Positions 60,490-64,000 of a stretch of DNA of 64,000 nucleotides are shown here, piece by piece (position 1 is the first letter of the stretch; every line of letters starts with the position of its first letter). This DNA is from Erythrophleum ivorense (lineage: Eukaryota > Streptophyta > Magnoliopsida > Fabales > Fabaceae): the NCBI GenBank assembly GCA_026724425.1, contig JAIUCV010000005.1, positions 41,327,784-41,391,783 on the forward strand, read 5' to 3'. The notes below the pieces were generated by a model. The model did not search any database, was not told the origin of the DNA, and saw only the letters and a list, made by a program, of their open reading frames with translations. A program made the translations under genes and the position numbers.

Positions 60490-63400
60490 ATATTCATGAA
60501 ACAATGCGCTTCATGAAGGCTGAAATATTGCCAAATTATAGAAGATCAGGGGGTTCATCTACAAACATATATAGCCATCCATGAAAGCCACATGAACCTA
60601 TCGTTGCGTGCACCAATTACTGCAAATGAGAAAGAAGGAACTTATAGAAACAAATCAATTCTTTCGTCCCCACATAACAACAATAAAATTTGGAAAGCCA
60701 AACCATTGCATATTTGTTGTGTAATATCTTTTCATCTAATGCAACATCATCTTATTGTCGTGACCATATCAAGATGGCATATCTCATACATAAAGATTTC
60801 ACGTAAAGTTACATACACAGATTTTGTGTAGTGTTTTTCATCTCATCATAGCACACAAAGGTTACACAAATAGATTTTGAGGGTAATTTTCATCTCATCA
60901 TCCGAGACCCAATTTATTAACCAAATGCTGCAACACATTTAAAACAATGTTCATGTCCAAGAAAAGGAGTTTAAAACTTATGGTACTCAAATAAATAATA
61001 CACAGGCAGCCATTGGTTTGCTAATCAAGTTCAAACTGAAGTAAATCTTTATTTTTGTGGTTTCATTTTTTGGAATTCTCCTTGCTTAAACATAGTAGAG
61101 GAAAGAACTACTACAGATTGAATGCAGATTACCTTCTTTGAGGGTGGGAGGTTGTTTGTGGGAGTTACCTTGAGGGTGAAAGGAAAGTAAGTGACATGTT
61201 GATTAAGCTAAGCAACGATGAATGGAGGGACATTATCTGTAGCCATGGCTATTTCCTGGGAGGAGAGGTCGTTTCGATGAACTTGAAAGAAAGCAATCAA
61301 TTTATCTCGCAGTGAAAGTAAAAGGAATGGTCATGACGGTGAAGGCGCCTTTGGAAAGATGAAGTCTCGGATTGAAAACTGCTTAGACCATACTCTTTGA
61401 GTCGGCGGAAAGGAGAGGATGGCGTTCAAGATGCAGTTCTTGGAGAAGAAGGAGCAGGGCCGATGCGGACGCATGAAGATGGTGAAAAGGAATGGAGATT
61501 GTGTTTTGAAATAGACGGTTAAGATCTCTTCACCAATGTTCAAAACGACGTCGTTTCTCCGCAAAGCACAGCGTGCTTGTCGCCCAGCCAAGTAGAGGAT
61601 CCAGTCGCAGGTAACGACTCCAGCTTCTATGCTTTTTCTATGGCAATTTAACATCAGATAACTAAACATAAAAATAAATTTTTGCATCTTTTAAAGGATA
61701 TACTTAGAGAAGGGATCAATAGATATTTATGCAAAAATGATCTTTCAAAACAATGTAACACTAATCCCAGTTATGATAATAATGTACAAGCTATGAGTGA
61801 ATCAAATTCCTTTTAAAATGAGTAATTACAGAATTTGAAAGCAAACCAGTAATGCAAACGACAGGTTTCAGAACACCCGAATAAGAGACAATATATGCAA
61901 ACTATATCAATAACAACAGAAGTAAGATAAACCAGATAATTCAGAACAAGGGATAGAGAAAATGCGCCAAGAGATTTATCTTTGTTTGGACCTTTTTTGT
62001 TAAGTCCAGTCCCTTTGAATTTATGGGTTTTTCTTCAACTATAAGATCAAAGTACCCAGCAGATAGTTTTTGAATGATGCTCACCAACAACTCCTAGGTT
62101 GAAGTCCACTTAAAACTCTCTTTCAATATGGGTCATGCTTTAATTTACTCTAAATTGACTTTCCTCACACTTAAAAAGGATTTACAAAAAATTAAGAATC
62201 AATTTGAACTTTTATCAAATAAGGGATTACAATAGGTACACATTAAGAGATCTTGACAGTTATGTGTGACTAAACACGAGGCTTGGAAAGTAGTTTTATA
62301 AAGAGAACAAGGATGACTACAATATAATTTGAATTTTCTGCTTATTTCTTGTGTCCAGCTTCTGTTCTTCAGTTCCTTTGTATAGAGCAAGCTTTTTACT
62401 TAGCCGTTAGCACTTGCCTCTTCATCTTGCACCTCAAAGTAGCCTTATTCTGATTTTGGACCATAGGTGGCTCATGATTCACCAGGAAAGCTAGATGCAG
62501 GCATGGTGCAGTCCCTTTTTCGATTTGTCCAGGCAAGCCTTCTTGGATTTAGATTAAGTGGATAAATAGTAAAATACCTCTAGTAGAGTGAGATAGAGAA
62601 AAATGAGAGCAAAGGTTAGGAGAGAAAAAATGAACTCCATACATATTCTTATGTCTTGTGTCACTCATTTTCTATTTGAGGAGCATTTTACTAACTAATT
62701 CAAGCCTTTCTTTCAGCAAGTCTTCTCTTCCTTGCTTGGCTGGTTCACGACAAGGAGCTAAAACTGGAGGCAAGAAGATGGCTTCCCTTCCCACGCTTTC
62801 ATTTCTCCTTGAATGCTCTTGAAATAGCCGTTGAGAGGAGGAGGAGGAAGCTTCAGACCAATTTGTTATGTGTTTCTTCATTTGTGCTACTTTGTTTTTG
62901 ACTTTGATGAGCAAAGAAATTTTGCTCTGCACAGTACTGTAACTTTGTTTGACTAATGAAACATGGAGAAACGTGAGACTATTGGAATAAGATAATAACT
63001 ATTTGTTGCATTTGAACCGTTAGTTACATCTTACTCTTAAAAGCATTATTTTTTACTGTAAAAAGAATATTTAACATACTATTTGATATTTAACTTTTCT
63101 TCAAATAAGTTTGTTAATTTTTTTTTCCAAATACAATTTTGATTAGTTTTGTTATCATCAAAATATTAGACATTTAATGTAAAAAGTTAGGGTTAACATG
63201 TTTCAGTCTTTAGGGAGAGAGGCGCTACTTGCTGGGAGACATAGCACTCTTACTGAGTTCCTACTGCTTCTACGACAGAGAGATGCATTTCGTTTGAGGC
63301 ACCGCATTATAGAGGCACGCGGAAATTGCATTATATAGACAAGCAGAATTATAACATATCGTTCTAGTAGAATTGTTTGATTACGAGGAAGAACATAGAA

Positions 63401-63720
63401 GTTGATTAGTTTTGATGTCTCTCTCCCTCTTTTTCATGAAATGGATTCTCTTACATATTGCACATTTTGCCTTTGCATTAAGAGAGAGGAAGAGATGAAG
63501 TTTTAATTTTTCTGATGAAAAAAGAATAAAACTCACACCAACAATTAAAACTAAGTAGAAATTACACTACGGGATATATGAGGTTCCATCACATTAGATA
63601 ACTGAAAAACTTAGTTAGGTTGAATAATTACTATTAAATTAAAAATTATAACTATTAATTAGGACACAACTCTTCTTATTTAATCACGTAATCTCAAACG
63701 TCATGTTTTGATCTAATTTC
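60490..63720. other. Mostly non-coding DNA near the right end
   Basis: No gene can be supported. 61100-61640 is richer in GC and contains the palindrome at 61543-61556, open frames on both strands (61331-61687 minus, a 31-codon frame from 61419 plus) without recognisable domains. The minus frame at 62672-62932 has fair codon composition and could be an exon of an unknown gene, but no splice partners were found. Confidence 0.45.
61543..61556. promoter_or_regulatory. Perfect 14-bp palindrome with a GACGTC core
   Basis: AAACGACGTCGTTT reads the same on both strands. The GACGTC core is the C-box bound by plant bZIP factors. It sits in the locally GC-richer stretch at 61100-61640. Without a gene start nearby its role is unproved. 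Confidence 0.4.
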
Positions 63721-63726
63721 AATCAC

Positions 63727-64000
63727 TTACTGAGTTTGCCAAAACTGATAAAAAATTATAACTAGGCCCAACACCTTTCGCATGATCATATTCATCCAAA
63801 TGCTATGTTTTGATATGGTTCTGATACCTTGTTGTCCATTATGCAAGCTGTTTGTCCCACCAACACCGCTAGGAGCAGTATCCCAAATTCCAAGCAAATC
63901 ATCTTGAGGAGCTCCAATGCGGACCAAAGCGTCAGCCACTTTGTTGGCGTTCCTGGGGACATACTTGAAGTTTACACAGCAGCTCCTTCTAACAATGGTT
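63727..64000 (-). pseudogene. RNase H-like C-terminal fragment, runs off the window
   Basis: The minus-strand frame is open from the right edge and reads KYVPRNANKVADALVRIGAP, the end of a plant RNase H-like domain (RVT_3 type), where the conserved tail has the form VPR..N..AD.L.R. The rest ends LGIWDTAPSGVG and then SLHNGQQG before losing likeness. Such domains end plant L1-type LINEs and also occur as short host-like genes. The catalytic residues would lie beyond 64000, so intactness cannot be judged. An in-frame stop follows at 63727. Calling it a pseudogene fragment is the cautious choice. Confidence 0.45.

Noticed and set aside
61331..61687. 118-codon minus-strand open frame
   Set aside because: No recognisable domain, and its composition follows a GC-richer patch that is open in several frames. 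No splice partner or promoter supports it.
1..64000. A novel multi-gene system such as a plant metabolic or immune-receptor cluster
   Set aside because: Apart from two conserved unrelated genes and transposon remains, no set of co-located coding genes is visible; no NB-ARC, kinase, P450 or similar domains were found.

Overview
This window is nuclear DNA of a flowering plant, most likely a eudicot and possibly a woody one. It is AT-rich, its genes carry many GT-AG introns, and the introns are stuffed with plant transposons (Copia and TRIM elements, a Tekay-like solo LTR, RTE and L1 LINEs, MITEs, a FAR1/MULE relic). I cannot name the species. I see no prokaryotic features, no CRISPR array and no rRNA or tRNA gene.

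Two conserved single-copy type genes organise the window, and they diverge from each other. On the minus strand, 21313 down to 2503, is a 16-exon gene that I assembled to 806 codons with consistent splice phases. It encodes a WDR75/UTP17 (yeast NAN1) type WD40 protein of the small-subunit processome. On the plus strand, 34330 to 56635, is a 15-exon gene of 532 codons for tubulin-folding cofactor E (TBCE, PFIFFERLING in Arabidopsis): a CAP-Gly domain, leucine-rich repeats and a ubiquitin-like C-terminus. Both reading frames look intact. The genes have no obvious functional link: one serves ribosome biogenesis, the other tubulin folding.

Layout: 1-2502 is AT-rich DNA downstream of the WD40 gene with a small MITE. 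2503-21313 is the WD40 gene; its introns hold a MITE, a young 5.07-kb Copia element (4610-9679), an older non-autonomous LTR element (about 12195-14005), a small foldback and a complete 352-bp TRIM element with identical LTRs (19337-19688). 21540-34000 is the space between the genes; it contains a FAR1/FRS (MULE-derived) pseudogene split by a 2.7-kb solo LTR, and two adjacent G-rich MITE-like repeats just upstream of TBCE. 34330-56635 is TBCE; its introns hold a duplicated splice-donor region, a MITE, nested LTR elements, an L1 relic, a rotted Copia, a long inverted repeat, a near-complete RTE LINE (51229-54400) and an internally deleted Copia (55426-56268). 56640-64000 is mostly non-coding: a possible CACTA fragment, an unsupported acidic ORF, and at the right edge an RNase H-like reading frame that leaves the window.

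I found no convincing undescribed molecular system. The most interesting points are about genome dynamics: the same non-autonomous LTR family sits in introns of both genes; a young Copia is killed by three nonsense changes, each a transition in a plant methylation context; a TRIM with zero LTR divergence lies in a ribosome-biogenesis gene; a required splice donor is embedded in a GT/AT microsatellite; and an intron duplication has copied a splice donor.
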